Source: Scleromitrula shiraiana
Taxonomy: Eukaryota > Ascomycota > Leotiomycetes > Helotiales > Sclerotiniaceae
NCBI GenBank assembly: GCA_028455995.1
Contig: JABELC010000016.1
Coordinates: 1 to 64,000, forward strand
Direction: 5' to 3'
DNA length: 64,000 nucleotides
The position numbers were made by a program, and so were the translations under genes. Below are positions 1 through 10,465 of the stretch, piece by piece. Positions within the stretch are counted from its first letter, which is position 1. Each line of letters starts with the position of its first letter. Under the pieces are notes generated by a model that had not been told where the DNA came from, made no database searches, and was given only the letters and a program-made list of their open reading frames with translations.

Positions 1-2949
1 ATTTAATATTTATTTATATAATATTATTCAAATATATATACAAACAAATTTGAAATTTATATATTTTATTTTTATATATATAATTCCAAAAATAAAATAT
101 TTATTAAAAATTATATTTTATATAATATAATTATTATATAAAATCTTAAAAATAAAAAATTATTAATTTAATATATATTTAAATTATTATATTATAAAAT
201 TTAAAATAGCAATATTAATATATAATTTTTATTTATTATATATATAAAAATAAGAATTTAAAATTATAATAATATAAACTAATAATACTTTAATTATTAT
301 TAATAAACAATTCGTTTATAAAAAAGAATATTATTTGAAAAAAATTAAATTTTTATATAAAGAATAAAAGCAATTAATTAAAATATATTTATTTAAATTC
401 AATAATAGTTTAATATCATTAAAAAATTCAATAATTATAATAAATTAAAAACTTTAATATAAAAATATAAAATAAATCAAAAATATTAATATCGATATAT
501 GCAAAATATAAGATAAACTTTAAAAAAATACAATATCAAAAAAGCAATATATTATATAATATATTTGTAATGTTTATATTATAATTTATTGTTAATTTAA
601 AGTTTTATTTGATTTAATATAAATTATATAAAATATTAAATTAAATAACAAAAATATAAAAATATTTAATAAATATATATAATAATAAAAAAAAAACTTT
701 ATAAAAGAATTTTGATTCATATTATTTAATTTTGATATTTTTCGCATATATATATTTATTAATATCTTATATATTAATAACCTTGATTTATTATTCTAAA
801 TCAAATATATTATTATATTAATAAATAAAAATAAAAATATAAATATTATATATTAATCTTCAATCAAATATAAATATATTATTTAAATTATATTAACATT
901 AGAATTTTATATAATAATCTTTGATTTCAATATAATAATTGTTATTAAAAATATAATTAATAAAATCTTTAATAATTATATTTTATTATTAATTATTTAT
1001 ATTAATTTATATTCTTTATTTTAATTATTAATTAAATTCAAAATAATAATTAAAAAATAATTTATAATCGATATTATAATATTATATCAATTATATAAAT
1101 ACAAAAAAATTACAAAAATATAATAAATTAACAATAATAATAACTTAATAAATATAATAATAAAAACAAAGCCTTATTTAACATTAAAAAAACTTATCGA
1201 TATAAATAAAATATTAATAAAAATCAATAAATAGATTAAATATAAAAAAGGATTTTGATTTTTTTTCTTTTTTTCTTTATTTATTTTTTAAAAAATAGCT
1301 AAATAATGATTGATTTTATTTATTCAGATTATATATAATCATTATAAAACAAAATAATAAAAAATATAATATAAAAAACAATAATAATATAAAATAATAA
1401 TAATATATAATCCAAATAATACTTATCTCGATTTAATTTTAAAAATATTATATTGTATATAAACAAATTATAAAAATTTCAAAATAGCGAAAGGTTAAAA
1501 AAAGCCTATTTTATTTTTACTTTATGTAAATAATTCATAGTTTTTATAGATTTCAATTTTTTATATATATAGTATCAATTTTTTAAAAGAATTATTAATA
1601 TCTATATAATCAAATACATAATCTTACATTACGTGTTCATTAAGGAGATATATATCTTTAATAACATACAATACTTTTTTTAAACTTTTTGAACAAATAA
1701 TACAATATTGATTAATACCGTAATTGTATAGTTCTATACTCCCGGAGTCATACAAACAATAATAATAAATAAAAAGTTTTTTATTTAAATAAAGCAATAA
1801 TACTTTATTACTTAAAGTCTAAAAATAAATAAATTTAGCATAATAAAAAATTTTATAATCAATTTTATCGATAAAATTTAATAAATCGAAAATTCAAAAA
1901 ATAAAATAATATTTTTTGATAATAAAAATTAAGAAGTTTTATAAAAAAAAGAAACTATATTCAAATAAAATAATTCTAATTTTAATTATTTTAATAAGTT
2001 TAATTCATGTATTTATTACGATAATCCTAGTTTCAACCTAGTTTAACCTTATAATTCCAATATATGCTTAAATAACTTAAAAAATACTAATACAAAAAAA
2101 AAATAAAAGAATAAAAATGGCATTAAATAAAAAATCTAAATCAAGATTAAAAATAAAACATTAAATAATAAATTTAATAATAAAGCTTCAAATTCAAATA
2201 ATAAAAAAAAATCTGATAATTATAAGAATTTTAAAATAATAATAATAATATTATTTATAATAAATAGAAGTTTTTTATATAACTTATTTAATAATAAATC
2301 AATTTTAAATATTATTATAAATATTTAATACAAATATATTTGAATCTATAATATTGATATTTTATATTATTATATATAAAATATATTAAAATTTATTATA
2401 TTTCAAAAATTTATATTATATAAATTAAAGAAATTCAGGTTATTATTAATAAATAAAATGATTTATTTTATAAAAATAAACAAAATCGCATTAAAATATT
2501 TTATAGAAAACAAATTCAAAACGCTTTTTCTATATTAAAATATTTTATATTTTAATAAACTATTATTAAAATTGTTTTTAAGTATAATATAGTAAAAAAA
2601 TAATGAATATATATAATATAATTATATATAGGATAGTAAAGAAATTGTTTATTTTTAGATAGATTTAGATATGTATATTATTATTTAATTATAAAATAAA
2701 ATAATAATTTATTTAATATTTTTAATATTATTTTTAAATATTAATATTTATAAAAAACATATTGATATAAATATTTAATATAAATAATTTAGATATTTTT
2801 CCGAAAAAAACATTAAGGCAATTTAAGAAATAATAAAGAGACTATTTATTAAAGATTTAGTAAAATATTTTAAAAATAAGAAAAAAATTTGTGAAATATA
2901 TAAATTAGCAAAATTATATCGAATATTATAAAAGATTATCGATTTAAAA

Positions 2950-5670
2950 TTAATTAAAATTTTTGAGTTTTTATATGTTGATATTATTAAAATCAATTTA
3001 GTCGATATTAATGAATATCAATATATTATTATTATTATTGATAAAGCATTTTGATTTAGATAGATTTATATTTATAAATATAAAAAAGGCATTAAATTAA
3101 CTTTATAAATTATTATAAAGCAATTTAAATTTTAATATGATTAGAAATTTAAAAGATGGAGACTAGATAAAGGTAAAGAATATGGTATAAATAATCTAGA
3201 TAAATTTATTAAAAATGCTAATTTAATAATTAAATTTATTATATTATATACTCTAAATCAAAATAAGGTTTTAGAACGATTAATTCGCATTTTACTTAAA
3301 AAAAGTGCAAGTAATTATGATTAATAAAAAAATATTTTTAATATTTTAATTAAAGATATATTAAAGTATAATTTATATTATAAATCGAATTATAATCATT
3401 TTAATCAAAAAAATAATTTTATATAAAGTATTTATAAATCAAATTAATTTAGATTATAATAATAAATTTTTGATTATATATTTATATATATTAGATTATA
3501 AAGTATATATATATATTTTAAAAAAAAAATATATTTTTAATTAAAAACTTATTTTATATATTAAAATCAATATCTTAATAAATTTTGAGAATAATTATAT
3601 ATATTGTATATATATTCTAATATAAATTAAAAAAAAGATTATATAAATTTCAAATATTTAATTTAATAAAAAAAGATTTAATTATTAATCTAGATAATAA
3701 TATTATTATTAATTTTCAAAATAAAAAGGATAATAATAATAATATTTTAAAGCTAATAAATAATTTTTAATATATACAATTTAATAAATTTATTATTGAT
3801 ATATTAAAAAAACTATTCAATATAAATAAATATATAAAAATTAAGGATAAAAAACTATTTAATTAAATATTTAACAATAATAACGATATTAATATTATTA
3901 ATAAAATTTTATTTTCTATTTTATTCGAACTTAAAAAAAAATAAAATTGATTAACAAATTTAAAAAATAAAAAAAAAGCACTATTAATTAATATTAATAA
4001 AATTATTTAATTTTTATATAATATATAAATAACATTTACTATATTCAATATAATATATTATAATAACAACAATAATTCTAAAACTTTAAAAAAATCATTA
4101 ATAAATCCAAAAAAAAATATTAAATCAAAATTATCAAATCAAAATACAAATCATTATATAATAATAAAATATTTAGATTAATCAAAAAATTTAAAATATT
4201 TAATATTATTAATAAATATAAAATTTTATAAAAAAAATTTATTTTTAAATAAAAATATAATAAAAAAAAAAATCATTAAATATAAAATTTATTAAATTAT
4301 CTAAAAATATAAATAAAAATATAAAAAAAATTATAATGAAATATATATAAAGATATACAAAATAATTATATAAAAAACCTTTATAATATTAATAATAAAA
4401 AACGATCTCGAAATTAAACAAATAAATATTATTATAATATTTTTAAATAATAAATTTAATAAATTTATCTTTATTAAATTATTATTATATTAAATTAAAA
4501 ATAAAATCATATTTAATTTTGTTAATAATAATATTTTATAAATATATATATTATTAAAAACTTTATATAAACCAAAATAATCTTTATAATTATAATAAAA
4601 TATATTATATATCAAATTTATTAATATAAAATTCAAGCCTTTTAATATTAATAATTATATATATTATAATTTTATTATAAAAATTATTATATACATTTAT
4701 ATTAATAACTTTTTTATAATTAACAAATAATAATTAATTAATCAAGTCAAATAAAGCCTAATAAAAGCATTTAAAATAGAAGATTTCAAACCTATTATTT
4801 ACTTTTTAAATATTAAAATTATTAAAAACAAAAAAAAAAAGACTATTATTTTATATCAAAATACTTATATATAAAAAATATTAAAAAAGTTCAATTTTAA
4901 TAATTACAAATCAAAACCTACATTAATAATATTAAAAATCATAAATCTAATAATATCAAATATTAAAATAATAATATTAAAATTCACTATTAAATATTAA
5001 TTAAAAATAAAATTATTTAAATTCTTTTATATTCAAACCAATATCTCATTTATAATCAGAATTCTATATAAATTTTTAATCAATCCAATAATCATTTATA
5101 TATTGATTTATAATAAAATTTACCAATATATATTTAAAATAATCAATTATACTACAATCTATAATAAAATAATTAATAAACATATTAAAAACTACAACAA
5201 TTTAAATTATATTAACAATATTATAATTAAAAAAAGTATTTTTAAATATATTTACTTCATATACAAAAACATTATCTTAATATAATTCAAAAAACAAATT
5301 ATTATTATATTTTTTTTAATTAAATCAAAATATTATAATCTAACTAAAATATTAATAAAAACCTTATAAATATAATAATTTCTAATTAAAATTAAATATA
5401 ATAATAATAACATTACATACATCATATTCTATAATAATAATCAAAAAAACCTAGCATTTATAAAAAACCTAGAAATCCACTAATACACAAAACATATAAT
5501 CATAAAATATTATTTTATTCAAAAACAAATTATACAAAAACATATCAACCTATAATTTATTCTAATTAAAAAAATAATAACAAATAATTTAATTAAACTA
5601 TTAATACCAATTAAATATCAATATTTCATTAAAATACTTCATATAAAAATACTTAAACTACAAAATACAA
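2950..5670 (+). pseudogene. Ty1/copia retrotransposon pol relic (integrase, RT, RNase H)
   Basis: Domain order seen on the + strand is integrase, then reverse transcriptase, then RNase H, which defines Ty1/copia rather than gypsy. The integrase core lies near 2960-3330: a VDI start, a KGKEYGI segment (family DNGxEF) and TLNQNKVLERLIRIL (family TPQQNGVAERxNRT). The RT lies near 4540-4960: LLKTLYKPKQSL, then YINNFF near 4699 in place of YVDDxL, then FLNIKI and a K-rich stretch. RNase H follows near 5030-5290 (YNNLNYINNIIIKKSI) and ends near 5430-5520 with NLEIHQYTKHIIIKYYFI (family NPxxHxRTKHIDIRYHFI). Stops occur throughout, many at former Trp or Gln codons. No function is possible. Confidence 0.85.
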
Positions 5671-5929
5671 CAAAATAATTATACATATATAATATAAAAC
5701 AAAAAATAATCAAAATAATATAAATAATCAACATATTGACAAAAAAATATATTAAAATAATTGCTGGATAAAGATTATTTTACATTAAAACTAATATAAT
5801 TACATAATCGATAATTAATATATATCCCCTTATAAGATCAAGACCTTAATTAATCAATTAAACAATAAAATAATATATCAACCTATAATACTCTTCTTCA
5901 TATCTGACCTTTTATAAATTCTATAAAAA

Positions 5930-6364
5930 ATTATTTATATTTTAATAAAGTTATTGATTTATAAAAAATAAAATTGAAGTTAATTAAAAGTAATTGAAGT
6001 TTTATGGTCTAAAACTATATTTATATAGATTAGATCAAATTGATAAAAAATTAAATAAATTTTTAATTAATAAAAATGAATTTATTAAAAAGTTGTATAA
6101 CTTTATAATATAAAATCAATAATAAAACTATTTTAAATATAGTTTCAAATTTGTTGATGAATTTTAGCCAAAGTTTATTTGAGGTTTAAATTTGATTAAT
6201 TTATATTATATAAAATTCAATTTTTAGTTAATTACAAGTTTAGTATATTGGTATTTAAAGTTTTAGTGTGTTTAAACATTAAAATAGCCGATTTTCTGAA
6301 GTTTATTTAAGGAAGTTATTGAATTCTATTCAGGTTTGTTTCTTGAATACGTGATACCGTAGGG
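5930..6364 (-). mobile_element. Terminal part of TIR element, second copy of the 13689-14601 family
   Basis: Read on the minus strand this segment starts CCCTACGGTATCACGTATTC and then matches 13689 to about 14120 over some 400 bases with many A/T differences. Shared landmarks are TGAATAGAATTCAATGACTTCC and the stretch containing CTATATTTATATAGAT-like runs. The copia relic lies immediately upstream, so the copia element probably inserted into this TIR element; the other TIR was not found. The element ends two bases before the in-frame terminator of the truncated glutaminase relic. Confidence 0.7.
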
Positions 6365-6365
6365 T

Positions 6366-7335
6366 TTAGGGAGTATCCAGATAATTAATGGCTGCTTCTG
6401 GTACATACCCCACAGCATAAGTTACGGATGAAGATCCCGAAATAGTACCTAGATCATGTGAGATCCCTGTTACACCATATGTGGACCAAGTTCCCACAAC
6501 CCCAGACAATGACCCTAATGATGAAAAGACTTCGCTGACTGCTGTATGATCACCTGCTTGTATTGTTAAAGTTGATGTAGAAGACGGTCGAGAGGAGTAG
6601 ATAGCCTATGTCCATAATGCTTGATCTGATAGCTCAGAACGTGTTGCTCGACCATTTGCAGTAATGGAAAATATCGAAGTGGTATCTTGTTTCGTGAATG
6701 TCCATGATGAGGAAGCAACCTGTCCGGTCCAGGTACCGCCAATGTCAGAGTAGATCTGAATCCTTTTGGAGCTACTAGTAGATGCAGTAACTGTCAAATA
6801 ACCTACGTATTGTTAGACAAATCCCTAATTGATGGATTCATGGAACGGGATTGTAATTACTGAATGGCAGAGATTGTCGCAAATAATCTCCGGTTGACAC
6901 GGGAGAGAAAAAGTCAAGCCCACATGAAACTTCCCCTGCGGTAACATTGAAGATTGAATGAGTGGAAGTATACTTTGCGGCAGTAGTGATACCATATTGA
7001 GTTCCGGCACCAGGAGATGCAACGCCAAAAAAGGTTATATGTGACATTGTCGAAGCGCGCAATCACGCTCCATATCAGATTTTGACCGGCCCTGAATTGA
7101 GCATTGGAAGCACTGATACTTGCCACGAGAAGACCCGGAATCCATGCTGAAAGATGTGTATTCCGAACTGCGAGAGGTTATGAAGAAGGTTGGATTGGAT
7201 ATTGTATAGAATAGATGAAGTGGTATCTCTATGCCGATGATGTTGTGCTCGAGTAAGTGATACGAAAACAGCAACGGCAATAAGTACACCCCCTATTAAA
7301 GCAAGAATACCCCTGCGGCAATAAAACAACAACAT
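6366..7335 (-). pseudogene. Glutaminase A (GtaA family) relic, 3'-truncated at a transposon end
   Basis: GtaA enzymes are secreted fungal glutaminases. The minus strand reads, in order, PLAVRNTHLSAWIPG, FRAGQNLIWSVIARFDNVTYNLFGVASPG, TAAKYTSTHSIFNVTAGEV, then a 58-nt intron (6803-6860, with CTAAC branch point) joined as SLPFS/YLTVTAS, then IYSDIGGTWTGQ, SIFSITANG and the block TYGVTGISHDLGTISG to YAVGYV. These match the N-terminal (DUF5127-type) half of GtaA. Breaks: TAA at 7178-7180 before PLAVRN, a frame change near 7060-7130, and TAG at 6606-6608 where a Gln codon would fit. Only the first ~300 of about 680 residues remain; homology stops at the transposon end at 6364. A hydrophobic stretch near 7260-7335 may be the old signal region. 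Confidence 0.8.
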
Positions 7336-7940
7336 GACTCATCGATCTGTACCAAGAAACTTTTTCTTTTGAGATAAGGATAGATCCTCATCTTGAGAAT
7401 TTGGTCTTTCATAAGTAGGATGGCTTTTTGTAAAGGTTCTGTAGTTCAAAGGCATATCTGGGGAATATGTATGGTGATGGTGTGTTGTAGTAGCATTGGA
7501 TGTGAAAGTTGAAGGTGTGTGTACCCCAAACGGTAAGGTGTGGCACAGCTCACACTAGTTGATCGGCAATGATCTAAGTTTATCATGAATCCTTGGAATT
7601 GTGCAATGAGAAATGGCTCGTTAGCCTATAATATGTAATGTTGTGGATATATTTTATACACCCCCACATCTTGTAATCACGTGTAGCTCATCGCTCATCT
7701 GTCGACCTCAGGGTTCGATTAGTGGATGTTTTCTCGCTTGAAACTCTTCATGGGCAATCGTTATTCATTGAAATATAAGTAGCTGAGAGGTCCAGCTGGC
7801 CAATTATGCTTTTGCTCACACCAAACGCGTCAAGAGAATGCCAACTCTCCATGCATGTCTCGATCATCAACTCCCCCTCCAACCCTCATCATATGCACTC
7901 GAGATTACGTGATATGATGAAAATACCCGCAAATACAACG
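7336..7940. other. Spacer between GtaA relic and cutinase 3' end
   Basis: About 600 bases of ordinary base composition. No coding signal is visible that is not a frame shadow. It would contain the former GtaA promoter (read leftward) and the cutinase 3' UTR. Confidence 0.5.
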
Positions 7941-8820
7941 CTATGCAGCTGCAACAATAAACGCAGCAGCAGCCGCGGCATTTTCCGCATATGTAAGATG
8001 CGCTGGAAGGATGATATCTCCATTCAAGCAAATATCATCACCAGAATGACAATAGACATCCACTTTTGATGCCGCGACATTGGGGAGAGGTTTTCCATTA
8101 TCCGTAGATCTGTCAGTATCCTTTCCGCAAGAAAACTTGAAAGATAAGGAACTCACCAGGATCTCCAAAGATGACAACAGAACTAATCCATGAAGCTACA
8201 TTAGCTGGAAGTAGTGCAATTGCGTTGTGCACGATTTGACCCCCCTGAGAGTATCCTGAAGCAACTAAATGAGTATTTGGGCAAGCAGCATACGCGGCTT
8301 TAATTTGAGTTGCCCTGCAAAAATGTCAGATGAATGATGACGGAATATTAAGAGTATGTGACAGGAGAACCACCTACATTTTGGCACTTCCAACAGGATC
8401 TCCACCTTCTATATATGTATCCACACTCGCTGCATAGTTATTTACACCTTGAATCGTGACTGCTGAAGTTCCGACGAGTGCTTCAAGGGCATAAAAAAAT
8501 GGAGGTCCTACAAGAATTCCAACATTTCCTGGTTCACTTGTTCCCCGAGCGAAGATTACGGTATAATCAGTGCATGCACCTCCAAGTTGATTATATGTAT
8601 CGCTGACGCCGGTCAATTCCGATACAACATTTTCGAATGCAGTAAGGACCCCACTAACAGCAGATATCGTGCCATCTACAAATGGCAGATAATCAAGGAG
8701 GATAGTTAAGAAACTATTGAGAGGTGTGTTTCTCTTTGAATTGTCATTGTTGGCGGTCTTTATCGGAGAAGTAGCCACAAGCCCGATAAAGAAAGAAAGT
8801 AAGAGATGATTGAGCTTCAT
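7941..8820 (-). CDS. Cutinase, secreted; last intron acceptor apparently mutated
   Basis: Cutinases are secreted serine esterases that cleave cutin polyester. Three exons (8820-8378, 8314-8157, 8101-7941) give a 253-residue protein. Residues 1-18 form a signal peptide, then CTDYTVIFARGTSEPGNVG, VNNYAASVDTY, the nucleophile motif GYSQGG (Ser170), then DNGKPLP, and YCHSGDDIC (Asp222) and PAHLTY (His235). The Asp-His spacing of 13 equals that of Fusarium cutinase. Intron 1 (8315-8377) is canonical. Intron 2 (8102-8156) has donor GTGAGT and branch CTGAC but ends CTACGG, so the acceptor dinucleotide is GG. The only nearby AG lies 3 nt from the branch A and would shift the frame into a stop. The joint that requires GG restores FGDP-DNG exactly as in the family. 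The gene is probably a very recent pseudogene or needs a non-canonical acceptor. Confidence 0.85.
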
Positions 8821-9969
8821 CGTGACCTGAAAGTCTGGGTAATGGACAACGAAACACTCTCAAGGTGTCGGGGATGGCGATAGAAATTGAAGGAGGATAA
8901 ACAACCACGAGCTGAGCTGAAGAACACAGGGCATAACTGGGAATTGGTACAACATTTTATACCCCTTGGGCAGAAAGGTATTGTTATCTTTCATCGATTA
9001 AGGTTTTGATTAACTACCGGATAGATCTTGGGGAAAATGTACCTTACTTTTTCCATGAGAACATAGTACCGCAACTGCTCCGGCATGTACCGAGTATCAA
9101 TTAGGCTACATCGCCGAATAAGATCTGCGATGGAGGTATCTGGAAAAGATTGTCCGCGCAAGCCGCGTAAGCGAGAGCGAATAACCACCCTCTGCAGTGA
9201 AACTTCTGAAGGAACAATTGTTCTCATGATCACATTGTGGGTGGTAATAGGATGGGGATAGATTTTTCTTACTCTTTTCTTCCTCAACAGATAGCCAACA
9301 CCCACCAATAATTTAAGCCGTTAGATAACTTAGAGTGCCCAGTCAATGAACATTTGGATCTCCATGGTGAATAAAGCGCTGTCAGGTTCCGGCTCATACC
9401 ATAAATTAACCCAATCAATCCAGGATTAGGATCAAACCTGAGATCTTTAAATTTGGTATTCTTCACGTTCTCTTATCGTCCTTCCCATAGTTCCATGGAG
9501 AATCTTTTGATATTGCGGGGGAGATCTGGAGAAGCTTGCAAAGGAAGTTTCATACAACGACTGAATTGCGGGGTACATGTCCATTCGGAGGTGGTTGCTC
9601 AATGCAGGTGTAGATCTCGGGGGCAGAACATACAAAAACTTCAAAAGCGGAGGCTAGCATGTGAACAAAATGTAAAAAGGAATAGGCTGGCCCCCACATT
9701 CTGCGATATGGACAAGGGTCATACTGTCAACATGAATAGAGGCATATGTCCGGTCGTCGACAGAATCCTTTACTGTCTATTTTGATATCAACCACTCAAG
9801 CACACCGGAGAATTGCTGTGTGACCACAATACCTCATCTGTTTTTCTTGAAAAACCATAAAAATTACGGAGAGAAATGTAAGGTCCCATTATTCGAGAAA
9901 CTGTTGAGGAAATACTTTTGCCGATCCATATATTTTGTTTTTCAGTGCGGGGTGGTCAATCTTTAACCG
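8821..9969. other. Region without a recognisable gene, with open minus-strand stretches
   Basis: Minus-strand open stretches at 8991-9308 (105 codons), 9284-9466 and 9447-9644 were examined. None resembles a family I recognise, and they lie in different frames without convincing introns. The stretch 9447-9644 (ending REREEYQI) could be the decayed end of a gene with helical content, but that is a guess. The cutinase promoter must lie in the first few hundred bases. Confidence 0.3.
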
Positions 9970-10159
9970 TATGGTCCGCCCCATTCACAAATTCTCCCGA
10001 TTTATCAATTAGCCATCCGATTATCTAATTGGATTATTCTATTGGTTAATATATTTTTAAAATTATTCAATCAACTTAACTGATTAACAAATCGATCGAC
10101 CAACTCGTATATAAAGTCTGATTAATCAATCGGCTAAATTTGCGAATAAAGCGGACCAA
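9970..10159. mobile_element. MITE-like element of ~190 bp with ~45-bp terminal inverted repeats
   Basis: The left end reads TGGTCCGCCCCATTCACAAA and continues TTCTCCCGATTTATCAATTA. The reverse complement of the right end reads TGGTCCGCTTTATTCGCAAA and continues TTTAGCCGATTGATTAATCA. The arms match over about 45 bases with scattered, mostly C/T, differences. There is no coding capacity, and the interior is A+T-rich. Size and structure are those of a non-autonomous DNA transposon; no clean target-site duplication is visible (TA precedes the left end, AA follows the right). Confidence 0.65.
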
Positions 10160-10465
10160 AACCATCTCTTCATTCATCGTACATTCTTAATAGGGTTTGA
10201 AACAAATTCGCTGGAACTGAACTTTCGACTTACTTCATTCATATCAGCGAATGTACAACCACAAACTTTGATGCTTAAGATATCCAAATTTGGAACTAAC
10301 ATTTAGACATAAAGAATTTAAAGCATCAATTCAATTGTATTTGTTTCTCTTTTTAGTAGATTCCGCCATTGCCGTCGGGATTACATCCCCAGGGCAGAAT
10401 CCTATGAGGTTCTTGATCCTTCTTGAACAGTCACGGGAGTCCGGATTTATATATTATATTCGGCC
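10160..10465. other. 3' flank of the Rtp1/Tango6-type gene
   Basis: About 300 bases between the MITE and the stop codon at 10466. A + strand open frame crosses 10290-10577 but only mirrors the gene. I see no separate feature. Confidence 0.4.

Larger units (their letters stand above)
1..6364. mobile_element. A+T-saturated, RIP-decayed transposon island
   Basis: The whole stretch is overwhelmingly A and T, and composition switches abruptly to normal coding-like DNA just after 6364. No long intact reading frame survives. Translation on the + strand still shows a Ty1/copia polymerase between about 2950 and 5670, with tryptophan codons turned into TGA/TAG and Asp turned into Asn, the C-to-T and G-to-A direction expected of RIP. 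The last ~430 bases match, inverted, the left part of the TIR element at 13689-14601. Bases 1-2900 are too degraded to assign; no LTR pair or left TIR could be identified, so the island may continue beyond the window. Confidence 0.85.

Noticed and set aside
1480..1765. Less A+T-extreme patch (CCCGGAGTCATACAAAC) as a possible 5' LTR of the copia element
   Set aside because: No matching copy was found downstream of pol near 5700-5930, so an LTR pair could not be shown.
5103..5285. 60-codon open frame in the A+T island
   Set aside because: It is the RNase H end of the decayed copia element in which stops happen to be absent, not a gene.
8991..9308. 105-codon minus-strand open frame
   Set aside because: No recognisable motif, no supporting introns, and the sequence could be chance; left as unassigned region.
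9453..9785. 110-codon + strand open frame
   Set aside because: It opposes several minus-strand open stretches and has a composition (Arg/Cys-rich, no domain) typical of a shadow frame.
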